Source: Ligula intestinalis (Eukaryota; Platyhelminthes; Cestoda; Diphyllobothriidea; Diphyllobothriidae). Taken from it: a DNA stretch of 64,000 nt. A program made the position numbers and the translations under genes. The DNA is taken from contig JAYGXS010000001.1 in NCBI GenBank assembly GCA_036362985.1, forward strand, positions 50,726,641 to 50,790,640. Reading direction: 5' to 3'. The notes below the pieces were generated by a model. The model was not told the DNA's origin. It saw only the letters and a program-made list of their open reading frames with translations, and searched no databases. Below are positions 1 to 11,800 of this stretch, one piece after another. Numbering within the stretch: the stretch's first letter is position 1; each line of letters opens with the position of its first letter.

Positions 1-291
1 GGTACGCGAGTGCTTCTTTGACCTTGGCGATGACTCCCTCCCTCCCTCCCTCGCCCGCCAATCAACGATAGTTTAATAGATTACAACCTTACAAACCATC
101 CACGGCCGACGCTACTTTGGATCCACCTGTTCTTATTACCCGAATAGTCGCGATGCATGCAAAACATTATGTGACATGGTCAAGCTCATGATGCCATCTA
201 TTTTACAAATCCCCCAACGCACCTTATTAACTTTACTTCGCTTGAGCTCTGCTTACTGGACGCATAGTGATTTGTACGTATTGCTGAAAAA

Positions 292-530
292 AACAAGGGG
301 ATTGGAATGACTGTTTCTGGCGTACTAGCTGTCACCGGTCGGCCATAATCAACAACAACAACAACAACAACTGATACACCACCTGAGATTCAAACTTGTG
401 ACCTCTTTGCGAGAAGCCCAATACGCTAATGATTCAGTCAAGGGCTCTTTGTCTTGCCGTTTTAGATCAGGAATATGGCATGTTGGTGAATGAGTCCCGT
501 AACTCGTCGGTGAGCGTTCGGCCACCGAAA
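292..530 (-). repeat. tRNA-derived SINE copy, degenerate, with (AAC)n
   Basis: Read on the minus strand this has a degenerate B-box-like stretch (near 390-410) followed by the family's tail, a 'CCAGAAA...CATTCC...CCTTGT' block, seen much better at 1272-1412 and 12438-12560. An (AAC)n run at about 350-371 interrupts it. The sequence 455-530 resembles the flank of the second copy (1413-1500), so the repeated unit is longer than the tRNA head plus tail. Old, diverged copy. Confidence 0.5.
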
Positions 531-1271
531 TGAGAGTAATTTTTACCTGAATACATATGGTTTAAGCCGCACTCACAGCGTTGCAGTCATCATGGCATTG
601 CAAAATCAGGGTTCGAACCTTCCATTTGGTGTGTATGACAGCAAACGAGTAAGTTGCATTAATAATCAGTAATGACCACTTAACAACCATTTCCATTTTA
701 TTTGTTTCCAACCCCACTAACACATGTTTTCGCTCACCCGAACTTTAATTTGGTCGCCTATGCTGGACAGGAAATAAAATAGCTTCGCTCTGATTCTTCG
801 ATCAGATTGGTGCGCGCTTATTCCAGTTTCAATAAATATTATGCACCCAAATCGAAATTCATGTAATGCTCTCCGTTATGCGGATGAAACGTCGCATGTC
901 AGTTTGTGCATAGCCCACATGGGACGCATACTTCTTAGTGTAGCATGCTGCATGTTATGAGGACTAGGTCGTGTATGGAATACGTAGCTGAAAGATTCAG
1001 CTTTGTCAACTGCTAGGCCCCATGTTTTCGCCAGTTTTTTTTCTCGGTCAGTCGAGTAGTGCGTCCGTAAACATAAGAAAATCCATCTTCCTCAGAAATC
1101 GATCGCTAGCTTAAAATTAATTAGTCGGAATTAAGCTTTGTATGCACAGTCCCAAAGTGTACATGGGTATTTGGGTCGCATTCCACCAAACACAGTTGAC
1201 TAATCGATTGCTTCTCATTAAATGGCAACAGGCAGGCGGGAGTATACATATCATAGGCAGAAGTACATTAC

Positions 1272-1500
1272 TGACAAGGGCAAAGAAGGCCGGAGTGACC
1301 ATTTCTGGCTTATAAGCCGTCATCAGCCATCTCCGGGGTAACGACCCTGAGGCTCGAACCCACGACTTTGGTAGTTAGAAGTCCAACGATCTAACCACTC
1401 ATCTACGGGCTCGTTGACTTGCCGGTGTCGATCAAGAATATACACTGTGATAGCTGGGCGCTCACCGATCAGTACGGAACTCACTCGTTCCGTTGTGCCT
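1272..1500 (-). repeat. tRNA-Arg-like SINE copy (minus strand)
   Basis: On the minus strand a tRNA-like head begins near 1412 (GAGCCCGT...). It has an A-box-like stretch with GGTTAGATCG, an anticodon-region GACTTCTAAC that resembles tRNA-Arg(TCT), and a B box GTGGGTTCGAGCC. The body follows: GGCTGATGACGGCTTATAAG, CCAGAAATGG, ending in a CCCTTGTC tail near 1272. It faces a plus-strand copy at 1568-1720 (head to head). Retroposed, non-coding. Confidence 0.75.
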
Positions 1501-1567
1501 TTGGGCTCGCTCTTGGGCACCGCCAGCAACCGATCAACGGCTAGCGTATTGTAGTCAGAAATACAAG

Positions 1568-1720
1568 GAGCCCGTGGTGCAGTCGTTAGAGCGTTAAATT
1601 TTTCAGTATCTAGGTCGCGGGTTCGAGCCTCAAGGATCGCTTCCCTTATGACTGGGTTTAGTCGGCCGATGACGGTTAATAAACCAGAAACGGTAATTAC
1701 ACTCTCCCTTGTCCTTGTAA
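1568..1720 (+). repeat. tRNA-derived SINE copy (plus strand)
   Basis: Same family as 1272-1412 in the opposite orientation. The head GAGCCCGTGGTGCAG is followed by TCGTTAGAGCG (A box), then a B box in CGCGGGTTCGAGCC. The body runs through GGCCGATGACGG and CCAGAAACGG and ends in CTCCCTTGTCC. Internal pol III promoter boxes look intact by eye; whether it is transcribed is unknown. Confidence 0.75.
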
Positions 1721-1725
1721 GGTAT

Positions 1726-2220
1726 AATGCATGCATGTATACATTCAGTTCTGCAGACTGTAAGCTCTTAATTCAGATGGAGAACTTTTAAATCGGAAAT
1801 GTTTGCCGGCCGAGCGACCTGACTTCAAACTTCATTCACCTGAACTGATTTTATAATTTGGGTTCTTCCTAACGAATAAGCCAAAAATAGATATGCCCCA
1901 ATTATTGCGCATTTCTCGCAGGTGTACCGGATGCGCAGCTGTAAAACAAGAAATAAATGCCCATTTCTGTCTTATCATGCGGAAAGATCAGCTAACGCCA
2001 CTTTCAAGCGACAATAAGTATTTACAGAGCCCAACTTCCTAATTTGTGTGTTGACTAACATGTTTCGACCTTCAACCTAACCTCAAACACTGCAAGCTTT
2101 ATGCTGCCTCTGCAGTTTATTCAACTGTTCTTGGCGTTGCTGAACAATCCGTAAAACCCAGCTTTTCATTTTATGACATCTTGGTAGACCATGAAAAAAA
2201 TGTCTGTCCCTTTTTTCTAG
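1726..2220. other. No gene seen; upstream flank of the first visible exon
   Basis: No supportable coding sequence or repeat. If the gene at 2221-11950 has further 5' exons, this stretch would be intron; it ends in a polypyrimidine tract and TAG acceptor at 2218-2220. Confidence 0.4.
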
Positions 2221-2812
2221 GCTTTAAAACTGCTCTCATCAGAAGCGGACGCCGAGGACCAAACCACCAAACAGGGCAGTTTGCGATTTCGGTTTGTTAT
2301 ACTGCATTTTCTGGCTGCCCAGTGGTCCAGAATGGGCGCCGATATCTCAGCCCAACTACCCTGCCTGTTGAATGCTGCCTACGCCTACTGCCAATCGCGT
2401 GCTGCCGCCACCGCCTGTCGCCTTCTCTCGCCGACACAGGGTGCCTGCTGTTCTTCCACCTCTTCCCTGGAGTCAGTCGTCAAGACGTACAACGGGGAGA
2501 TTGGAAGACCAGCTGCTGCAGGAGGTACCCTGCTTGTTGGCCTGGTGGCGCTGACTTCAGATGAGGACACCACGGGTTCTACCAGTACCGCGGGCGTGAG
2601 TGCTGGACGCCAGCTAGTCAGCGGACTCGCCGCCACGCAGGGCTGCCCTGTTATGCATCCGAGATCGGTGTATGGCGGCGGTGTCTGCTGTCCTCCTTCC
2701 TGTTACTCTCCCGTCCCTAGCAGCGAGTCTGGGGACGATCATGCTCACGATCCTACCTCAAAGCCCTCACTAGCCTTCCTTCATTTAAACGGTTCCGTCG
2801 AAACGGACTTTG
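2221..2812 (+). CDS. Exon a of the Ser/Pro-rich gene
   Basis: The acceptor is TTTTTTCTAG ending at 2220 (this TAG would stop the frame if unspliced) and the donor is TTG^GTTAGT at 2813. It is open over 197 codons plus one base and starts ALKLLSSEADAED. It contains the hydrophobic helical segment and ends in VETDF, with the last base completing Glu with the next exon. Confidence 0.75.
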
Positions 2813-5800
2813 GTTAGTTTAACTAGTCTTTTTGTGCGCTTCAGCTCCTTATTTAACTCAACTTCACAGTGTCCAATTTCCCGCCGAACGACAGAGTACA
2901 GGAAGCTCCAAAATCACTCTTGCTTCTGTGCAAAATCAGTCCAAGCATTTGAAATCTTAGTTTCTGACTGAACGCCTTTTGAGAAGAAGACGACGTGATT
3001 GCTGGGACAATATTTTATTCGCCTGACGTTTCGAGATCCGTCGCGGATTCGTCATCAGAAACATAGTCAAAGAGCAGTAGCAGAAACAGGTAATACAACC
3101 ATAAGGCGTCAGATAATGAAACCGAACGACCCACTGCCACGGCGCAAAATATCTAAAGTCACCTACAGGTTCTGGTGCAGTTTCGGGCAAAGCAACTATG
3201 TCGGAGAAATTGGCAGACTTCTCAGGCTGCGAATTTCCAAACACGCGGCAGCAGTACGGCGAAATGATGCCGATTCTCAAGTTGCGGCTCATTCGTCGAG
3301 ACCCGGCCACACATTCAAATTTGATGAGGCCGAAATTTTCGCAAGAGGTGACAATCGGTTGAGCCGAGAATCACTTGTTTCATGGTTCACAGGCTCCCAA
3401 TCCATCAACAAGTGCAACGATTTGCCCAATCCTTATTCGGTGCTGAGACTTAATTTGGCCAAAGTAAGTCGCCACTTGGGGTACGGACACGACTACGCAG
3501 ACATCACAGGGCCAGATGGCCGAGCAATCATCACGCCCCAGTCCACGCGTGATGAAAGGTCAACAGGTTAGAGCCCGCATGCCCTCCAACAAACTATCCA
3601 CGCACAAGAAGACATTTAACGTTACTTGTCTCTGCATGTTTGCAGCAATTACTGTGTCTTATAAATACTGCAAACCTCTGTGCATCCATTACCCGTTTAT
3701 GCTACTGCTCTTTGACTATGTCTCTGATGACGAATTCGCGACGGATCTTCTCAGCCCTCACCAATACGCAGGTTTTTACGGTTTGACATAATTTGGCTGT
3801 TTATTTTGGTACTGGGTTTCGGTGAGGCTAGGGGTACTTATAATGAGGGTGTCTGCGGGGGTTGTGGTTAAAGTGGCGATGCCGACAAGGGAGGTAAGTG
3901 GAGTGATGCGGTCGGTACCAACGACGACAATGCTGATAGCTATGGTAGTCATCTGTGTAATTACGATAACCATAGGGATAATATAGGTAATATAGGTCAC
4001 AGTGGTCGCGGTGTTGGTGGTAGCGGTGATAATGGAAGTGCTAGTTATAAGAAGCAATGCGTGTAGGTCCAACACATTGGAATACTTTCTTGTCTTATTT
4101 TTAATCTAAATTGTATGCTGCGCACCATGTACGGCATTTAAATGGGTTCCGATAAAACTCGCGCCCCTGGATTTTGCGGACCGCTTTGGTCAACTGATAA
4201 AAGAGGGACCAGTTACTAAAACCTGTCTGCCTAGCTTCGTAAGGGACTTTATTCTGATAGCCTTCTACCAGACTTTTGGTGTTAAACTCTGAGCGTGTTT
4301 TAACAGAATAGGTGAATTTTTGTTCCAAATTGATTTTCGAGGTATGAGTCGAGGATTATCTTAAAACTACTTAACGAACATTTCTTTTCTGGCACGCTGT
4401 GAATGTTTTTCTTGCTCTCCACAAATTATTCATATTTGGCCTTTCAGAACTCTACCAACAGATCCTGCGTGCTGACATGTCAGGTTGGCTAACCAGTCAC
4501 TCTCCGACCTTCCATGTGGTTTCTGTGGGTGGTCGGTGCTCTCGAGGGGACTCCTGTGAGGTCTGTCACAAACAACCAGATTCCAACTTAAAAGCCACCA
4601 GTCTACAGGAACTCGCCTCGCAGTCAGCCGCCTCTTCCGCTTGGCCAGTACCCATCACGAATCAGCTCTGTTCCTCGGTCAGTATTCCCTCCTCCTCCTC
4701 CTCCTCCTCCTCCTCCTCCTCCTCCTCCTCCTCTTCCTCTTCCCTTTGAACCTTTCCGCATGTGCTCGGTGGCTACCCACTATTGAGATGCCCCCCGTTC
4801 GCTGGGAAATTCCACATTTACAAGTCTTGTACGCGCCATGATTCCTTGGAGAGGCTGTGTAAAACAGCTCGTGCAGGTGCGGGCTTGCACCTTTGCGCCT
4901 AATACAACCTAGTGCACGCACACAGTCACCGCGTGCACGCTCGAGCTTTTTCAGAAACTGTCAGTTTATGCGATTCTCATACTACCACTTGATGCTCCTG
5001 TCTGCCTTTGGCTGTTTGGTCACAAAAATATAACCTACTGAGGGAAGGTCCCACGTCTGTTTCGAGGCGCCCCAATTGTCACCCCGTAAATTTTCCAGGC
5101 TAGTTAGCATTATTGATTTATCTGTGTAGTAGGTGACTGCCGCTCCTCCGACGGCATAAAGACAGAAGAGGTAGACAGCCATTTACTCGTATTTAAAATA
5201 GTTTCCTTTTTTTTTTCTCTCTCTCTCTCTCCTACCGCTAGTGTCATTAGGACGTTTGAGTATTGCTCGCTTATGAATTCATTTTAATTATGCGGTGATT
5301 TCTGTTTTGATGGTCACTTTGGTTAGGCCGGTGGCAGTTAAAATTGCATGATCATTTCATTGTTTTATGTGAACGCCCAGTCCTTGTTGAAATTACCTGC
5401 AAATAAATGAGTACGGTTGCCTACTGAGCTCACCCGATTGTGACGAAACCATGCATGCTTTTAAAAGTTACCGCGAGGGATCCAAGTTTATGTGATAGGC
5501 CATTTTTGATTCTGATTTTTCATTCTACCTCAGGTTAGGTCAGTGATCGTCGCCGTCCATGTGAACACTTATGTTCACAACAGATAAAAAGGCAGAACAT
5601 TTAGGTAGGGAAATTTTCCAGTTCAGCGACATCTGAGGTAATCCATTCAAACTTGGCTTCCAAAGCTCTCCATACAGGGCGTTTCTGTGAACCCAAGTTG
5701 GCCACTTCCATGGGTTTTTATCTGATATTTTGTCACTTTTTCATATCGGTTGTATTTCCTATCTCCACCTAGCCCAGGAAGTAACATCAATTTAAACGCT

Positions 5801-8800
5801 TTCTAGTCTTCGGCACTATCGACACTTATAACACCAGAGACCCCTCTGCAGCACAGGCGTGGTTCTTTTTTTGTCATTTTTTGTCCTCGCAATTTACCTA
5901 CGTTACAATTAAACCATGTGTTTGCGAGAACTTAGTTTACTATGTTCAAACATTAGTCGACTAGTCCTTCCTTCACAGGTGACAGCCCCATGAATCTTCG
6001 CTCAAACCATGTTTGAAGTGCGTCAGGCATCCATTTTCCTACTAAATGGCCCACAGTTCAACTTTCAGGTTATTTGTTCGTTGTATTTACAAAAGTTTAC
6101 GTATTACTTGTTCTCCACACCTATCTGCCCCCAAATTATGCTCACATTTGGCTACTTTTCAGCCCCCTCAGGTGGCACAGTGGACTTCGATCAGTACTGG
6201 CATCACTGATGGCCTGTATGCAGATGCTGGATGTTCCTTCTCAACTCCCAAACCTGCTGCAGCCACCGCTAGTGTTCCAGAGCCACGACTGCTGAACGAA
6301 CAGGCAACTACTGCTGTCTCCGAGGACCGCCTGTTAGAATACTATGCTGATTTTCCTTCGTTACGACCAGATCTGGTAAACATCTCTTCTTCCTCCTCCT
6401 CCTCGCCGTAGATCACTTTCAGAGCTGTCTGATTTTCTTTTGGTAATGACTTGTAGTTTCCTCGTGCCTGTACTTTGTATACTTGGGTCTCTGACTGATC
6501 TAGTTGGATTCTATAGTATATCAGATAACATCTCGACACATGTGGCGAACCGCGAACCCGGAAAGCTCAGCTTATTCACTCCTCCTCCTCCTCCTTCTCC
6601 TCCTCCTCCTCCAGTGAGGGGAGCTGAATACCGAAGTACCTAGGAACGCCTCCATGTTTTAACGAGCTGCTTCGAGTCAGGCTTTGAGTGAAAGTTCTAT
6701 TCGGCGTATCTAAACGGGTAATGACTCTGCATAGAGGACAACAGCTGTGAATTTGTGAGGCAGATGATGAAGTATTTTCTTGAGTTCTGTTCGATTAGAC
6801 CTAATGAACTTCGGTTGTAACCTAGCGTCCTTATGCCTACTACTGTTCACAGTGGAATGTTTGTCCATCTGTTCCGTCGTTTGCGATTGGCATTTGAATG
6901 TTCGAGCATGTTACCATGACATATTACGTGTTTGAGTCCAAACAAGGCTCGGTGCTTTGCCTTAATAGTATTATGCATTCCCGTCGTCTAGGTATTTTCT
7001 AGTTGTCATACCTTGCTGAGAACTGTCAAGAATGCTGTATACAGTTCTTGTAATTGTTGTTGCGTTCAGCAATGTCCGATATTTGGCGTTGAATAGTTAT
7101 TATATTTACGAAGGTCTCGTACTTAGATACCTCTTTCAGTGTCCAGCATAACTTTTTCTTTAAGTATACATAGTGTGGCAAACTCTTCTTAGCCGAATTA
7201 CGATAGGTCTTCAACATACTCAGTTTAACTTGTCATCATTCACAAAACCTGATTCTGCTACTGCTCTTTGACCATGTCTCTGATGACGAATCCGCGACGG
7301 ATCTCAAAATGCCAGGCGTATAAAATTATTGTTCCAGTGATCGAGTTGTCTTCTTCTCATTCACAAGACTTGAAATAAGTTGTTGATTACCAAGTGTTTA
7401 AATATGCATCTAGAAGACATAAGTTATTGTTTACGCATCACAAGTGTTGCTCAATCACAAACAGTATTATAGCACTGACAGAGCCCGTTTTAACCACTCT
7501 GTCACGTCATTTCACTCTTTTGCTCACCATTAATCGGTAGCATTTTTTCCGCGATATCCCCTCACATATCTTCTGTAAATCCAGTGGATAACAGTTTACT
7601 ACTTTCCAAACTCAAAAAGCCTGTGGTGGTGAGAGTAATATCAACTAGGCCATAAAATTTCGTATAAACCTTGCCAGTAATTAGTTAAATCTGTGGGCAA
7701 CAGCAATTGGCCTTGTTCTTGTTTCTCAACCCTTTTAAGAAGCCGAAGCTGGAATGTCCTCTTTGTGGTCTCGCCTGTGATAGTTTAGCTCCAACTCAGT
7801 CTCCTACAACTTGCCCCCGAAAGTATTTGCAGTTTATGCAAATTAGCTACTCCTTCTTTCTAGTAATGCTTTCTTATTCGATTTTCCACGAACCTTATCT
7901 TGCTGATTCCGCTGAATCCTATCGGCAGAGGCTTCTGTTACCCTTTAGCAATTTTCATTTTGGCCCGATCGTCCCCTAAAGTTTTTCCGTTCTGGATACA
8001 TTCTGTGCACATTTTCCCACTTACTGATAATGTTGACATACGATCGCCTTTTGCAATTTGTTCTCATTTTTTCCCGTGTCTCAACAGATTTCTAATGGTA
8101 ATGTCAACAGATTAGGAACAACACTCTAATTCACCTAGTGCTGTCTTTTTTCCATGTGCGTCTGTGTGTGTGCGCGCGCGCGTATATTTTGTGCTGGTTA
8201 TTTTTTACCACCCACTCTTTCCAGAACCCAATTAATCGCGTGATTAGGCCCAAACGGCCTCAAGTTCGCTCCTCGCGTTGCTCGTCGATGGGCAGCCTAA
8301 CTGTCTCCTCCGTGGTGACCAGCAGTAACAGCTCCCCCGAACGTCCGCCCTCTATCCAATCGTCCGTTTCCTCCTCCACTCCGCCAACCTCCTTTGTTCC
8401 TGACAGTGGTGGCGGCGCCGGTGTTGCCTTTAGTTTCGGCGGTGGCAGGACTGCGATCAATGACAGTGGCGTCGTTCTGCTGAGCCGTTTCTCTCGGCAA
8501 ACACTGACAATGCCGCTGTGCTCACAACCTCCAGAGAGCTTCACGGATTCGGGCGCCTACCCCTGCCTCCAACACGTCTGCGTCTCCAGCTCTTCTTCAG
8601 CAATGGCGGCAAAGGCGGTGATTGGCCGAGGGTCATCAGCTCCCAAAGTTGGTTCTGGCCCTCGCGTTTCCGCCTCCTCACCTGCAACGATGCCCCTGGC
8701 GGGCCCACAGCAGGCTCAGGAGGGCTCTCTGACCACCGAGAGCGTTAGTGAGCTAAGCGAGTATGTTGCGACTGAAGAAAATTGTCATTTTCTGGTGGAT

Positions 8801-11800
8801 GACGCTCGACTGACACAGCTTCCTCAAAGACCAGGGGCAGGGGATCCAGGTCCTTGCTGGTGTGATGAAGATCAGTTCAAAAAACAGCACTGGCAGTTAT
8901 CATCGCAGATTAATCGATGCTCCATCGTCGCTCCGAACCCTGTTTTGGCACCGTTGCTAGTCGACCAAACATTGCTAGCCTCCAGCAACGATAATAATGT
9001 CTACGATGTGCCTCAGTCGGATTACTACTTGCTTGATCAAACCAATGGTAAGTGTGTATACGTCTACCCGTCTCCACATTGTCTTCCCTCTTCCCAGCCT
9101 ACTTTATTTAACTGCTTGCGTTCCATTTGTCCCAGATGGCGGCGCAGCTGTCTGTACCACGGAGGGGGCTCAAGCGGTGACATTCTGTCATCAGTGTCAA
9201 CCTGAAGAGCCGTTGGTTGTGCCTGTACGCCTGTCTAATCGTGCTTCTTCTCCTGCTCTGCCCGCATACAGCTGTCCGCAACCTCCCCAGCGTGTCCCAG
9301 CTGCCTTCAGCCGTTCTTGTGGGGGCTGGCTCCCCACCGGCTGTTTCTCGCTTCCCCGCTCACAACCCTCTTCTCGCCCCACCCCAGCCGATACCTTTTA
9401 CTTTGCTCGCGGAACGGACTCCAAGAAATCCACTGAAGCGAGCTCCTCTCGTATGGTGGCTTCGCCGCCTGCTTTAGATTATACCGCGCTAAACTCTTCA
9501 TCAGTTACTTGCCATTCCCCAGCCCTCAACCCAGAATCACCCGTAACATCTTTGGCCTCCACTAACAATGTCGGATGTCGCTCATATCGACAACCAGCTT
9601 ATCAGGTTAGTGTCGGATTCTTTCCTGTCTAATGAAGGTTAATGTTTAACTTCCAGCAGTTCTTGTGAGTAACTAAGAATACGAAGACCTGTCAAGTCTC
9701 AGAACAGTTTTTTTTGATTATTCGACCTCATGCAGAAGTCAGACACAAAATTAGCTACATAACTAGTGATATCTATAGGTGTAAACCAGTCAATGACCGG
9801 GGATGCCAGGTTGAGAAAGATCGTACAGGGCTTTGTATGCCGACAAGAGATCGATGCACAGAGGGACTGAGGACCCGTCCGAGGCCGAAATCTCAATCAG
9901 TTTTCGGCTAGTCTTGCTTCTTGAATGGGAGCTTATCTTGGTGGCTGTGGAGTTAAACTCGTGACCCGTTTCGAAGGTATGGACTTTCACTTTTGATACT
10001 TCATCCTCCTGTCGCACGGCCAGCGTATGCTCGTGTATATGCAACTTGTGCATACTTTCGAGAACAGTTTAGGTATGGGTGCGATACACTTCACCCAACT
10101 GTTCCCTGGGATTTAATCGATACCTGATTTTTCGACAAAATGAATTCTAGAGCCCTCTAAGTATCTATTTCCCCGCCCAACTACCTAACGTATTTTGTGA
10201 TCAAACATTTAATTCTTGGCTGGTGAACGTAAATTAATATTAAATTGTGACAGAAGTGATCAACAATTATTAAATTAAATTAGATTACGTTTGTTTCAGT
10301 ATAATAACTAGAATAAAATTTCATCAACATAAACTCCTGTTGCGCAGGATAGTGATTCCATCTGAGAGAAATTAGACCTTATATTGGAGAAATTTAATGA
10401 AAATGAAAATTCGACTTAGTAGTGGAATTTAAAGGAATAAAGGGAACGCTGGGTTACGGAAAATGTAAAAGTGGGTTATCATTTTATGTCAAAGGCAAAA
10501 AATACCTCTTAAGTGAGTCCTACCGATTATCCTAATCCGGCTGCGCATGATCGTTTTGACTCGGTGTGCAATTCCAATGCCTAGTCCCACAGTAATGCTC
10601 TCGGTCGCCTCTGACACGTCTTTCTTGCATTACAGAGCATGTTATACCATGGGCGGTGTTTATGGTTGGGGTCTTCGGAGGGCGAACGCGTACGCATCCA
10701 CTTATAAACTTCTTCGGATAGTAAATCCGCATAAGTTAATCGCAGAGATATCAAGTCTCATAGACTTTTTCTTTCGGGTTGCGGCAGTGCATCTGGATCC
10801 TTTTGAAGAGTGTTCCCATAAGGCTTCGCATGTACGTAGTTGGGGTCATTTCTGTGAAGCTGTGTGTTGTCCATTGCTTGCCAGTAAAATATTGTCTCCA
10901 TTTTGCCGTTTGGCCTACACCTGACTAGTGCATCTAGGTAAGGCAGCTGCTGCTCCTTTTTCTTTCCTCATCAATTTTTGTTTGTGGAGATTGGATTAAT
11001 CAAAGCAGGGAAATTCCACAACATGTTCTCGCCCACGAGAACAATCGTCTGGCTAACGCAACAGCACCAAAGCGGCAACTTATGCTGGGTGAAGGCAGTA
11101 TTTTCTAGCCACTGCAGGACCAGTTCTGCCGCTAAATCCGGAATCGGTAGCTCATTCGGCTGTTTAGATCTGTCGGCCGCTGTGTCCGCACCCATCTCCA
11201 GCCGCGTCTTGCCGTCGGAGTAAATTGGATGAGGGCAGCAAAAGCGGGAGAGTTCGGTAGGCCCAGCACAAATCTGCTTCACTATAACTTCATTTTACCC
11301 ACTAATCAGCGCCGTTGCGCCCACTTAATGAGGCAGGCAGGGCTAGCGTCTCCGTTTGCAACGATCGAACTATCATTTTCGAGAGTCTAGTTAAAGGGTA
11401 CTAACCTCAATTGAAAGGCTTGTTCAACTTTTCATGTTTAATTTGAGGACGATTTGCATTTTTGCGCAAAGGATTCGCAAACGCAGAAAATCTCTCATAA
11501 CCCCCTTTAAGCAGTGGTAAAAATTACTGCCTTCGAATCCAGTTGTTATTTTTGATACAATTGGGACCCTACAAGTGTCATACTCAGGGCAGAAGACCGG
11601 CTAATACTCCTCTCCTTCTTCCTATGGCTTAGGGTAACTTCACTTATTGTGCAGTACAAATTCTTTTCCCCTAGCTCCTTTATCACGTTTCACTCCTCGC
11701 CTTTCAGCGCCCTCCGTCACCTGAAGATCGTAATGGCTGTTCCATAGTGGGAGCATTTCGGTTAAGAAGCCAAGGACGTATGACGGAGGCCGTTTCAGAA

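Larger units (their letters stand above)
2984..3755 (+). mobile_element. Penelope-like element remnant with inverted flanking repeats
   Basis: A GIY-YIG endonuclease reading frame (3085-3571) lies between a terminal-repeat-like block at 2984-3083 and an inverted, diverged partial copy of it at about 3690-3755. The same block recurs inverted at 7254-7362. Penelope-like retroelements carry a GIY-YIG domain at the C-terminus and complex, often inverted, terminal repeats, which fits; no RT domain is left here. It lies inside the first visible intron of the Ser/Pro-rich gene. Confidence 0.75.

Noticed and set aside
3776..4075. 99-codon Thr/Ile-rich minus-strand frame
   Set aside because: Product of a GT/GAT-rich low-complexity stretch.
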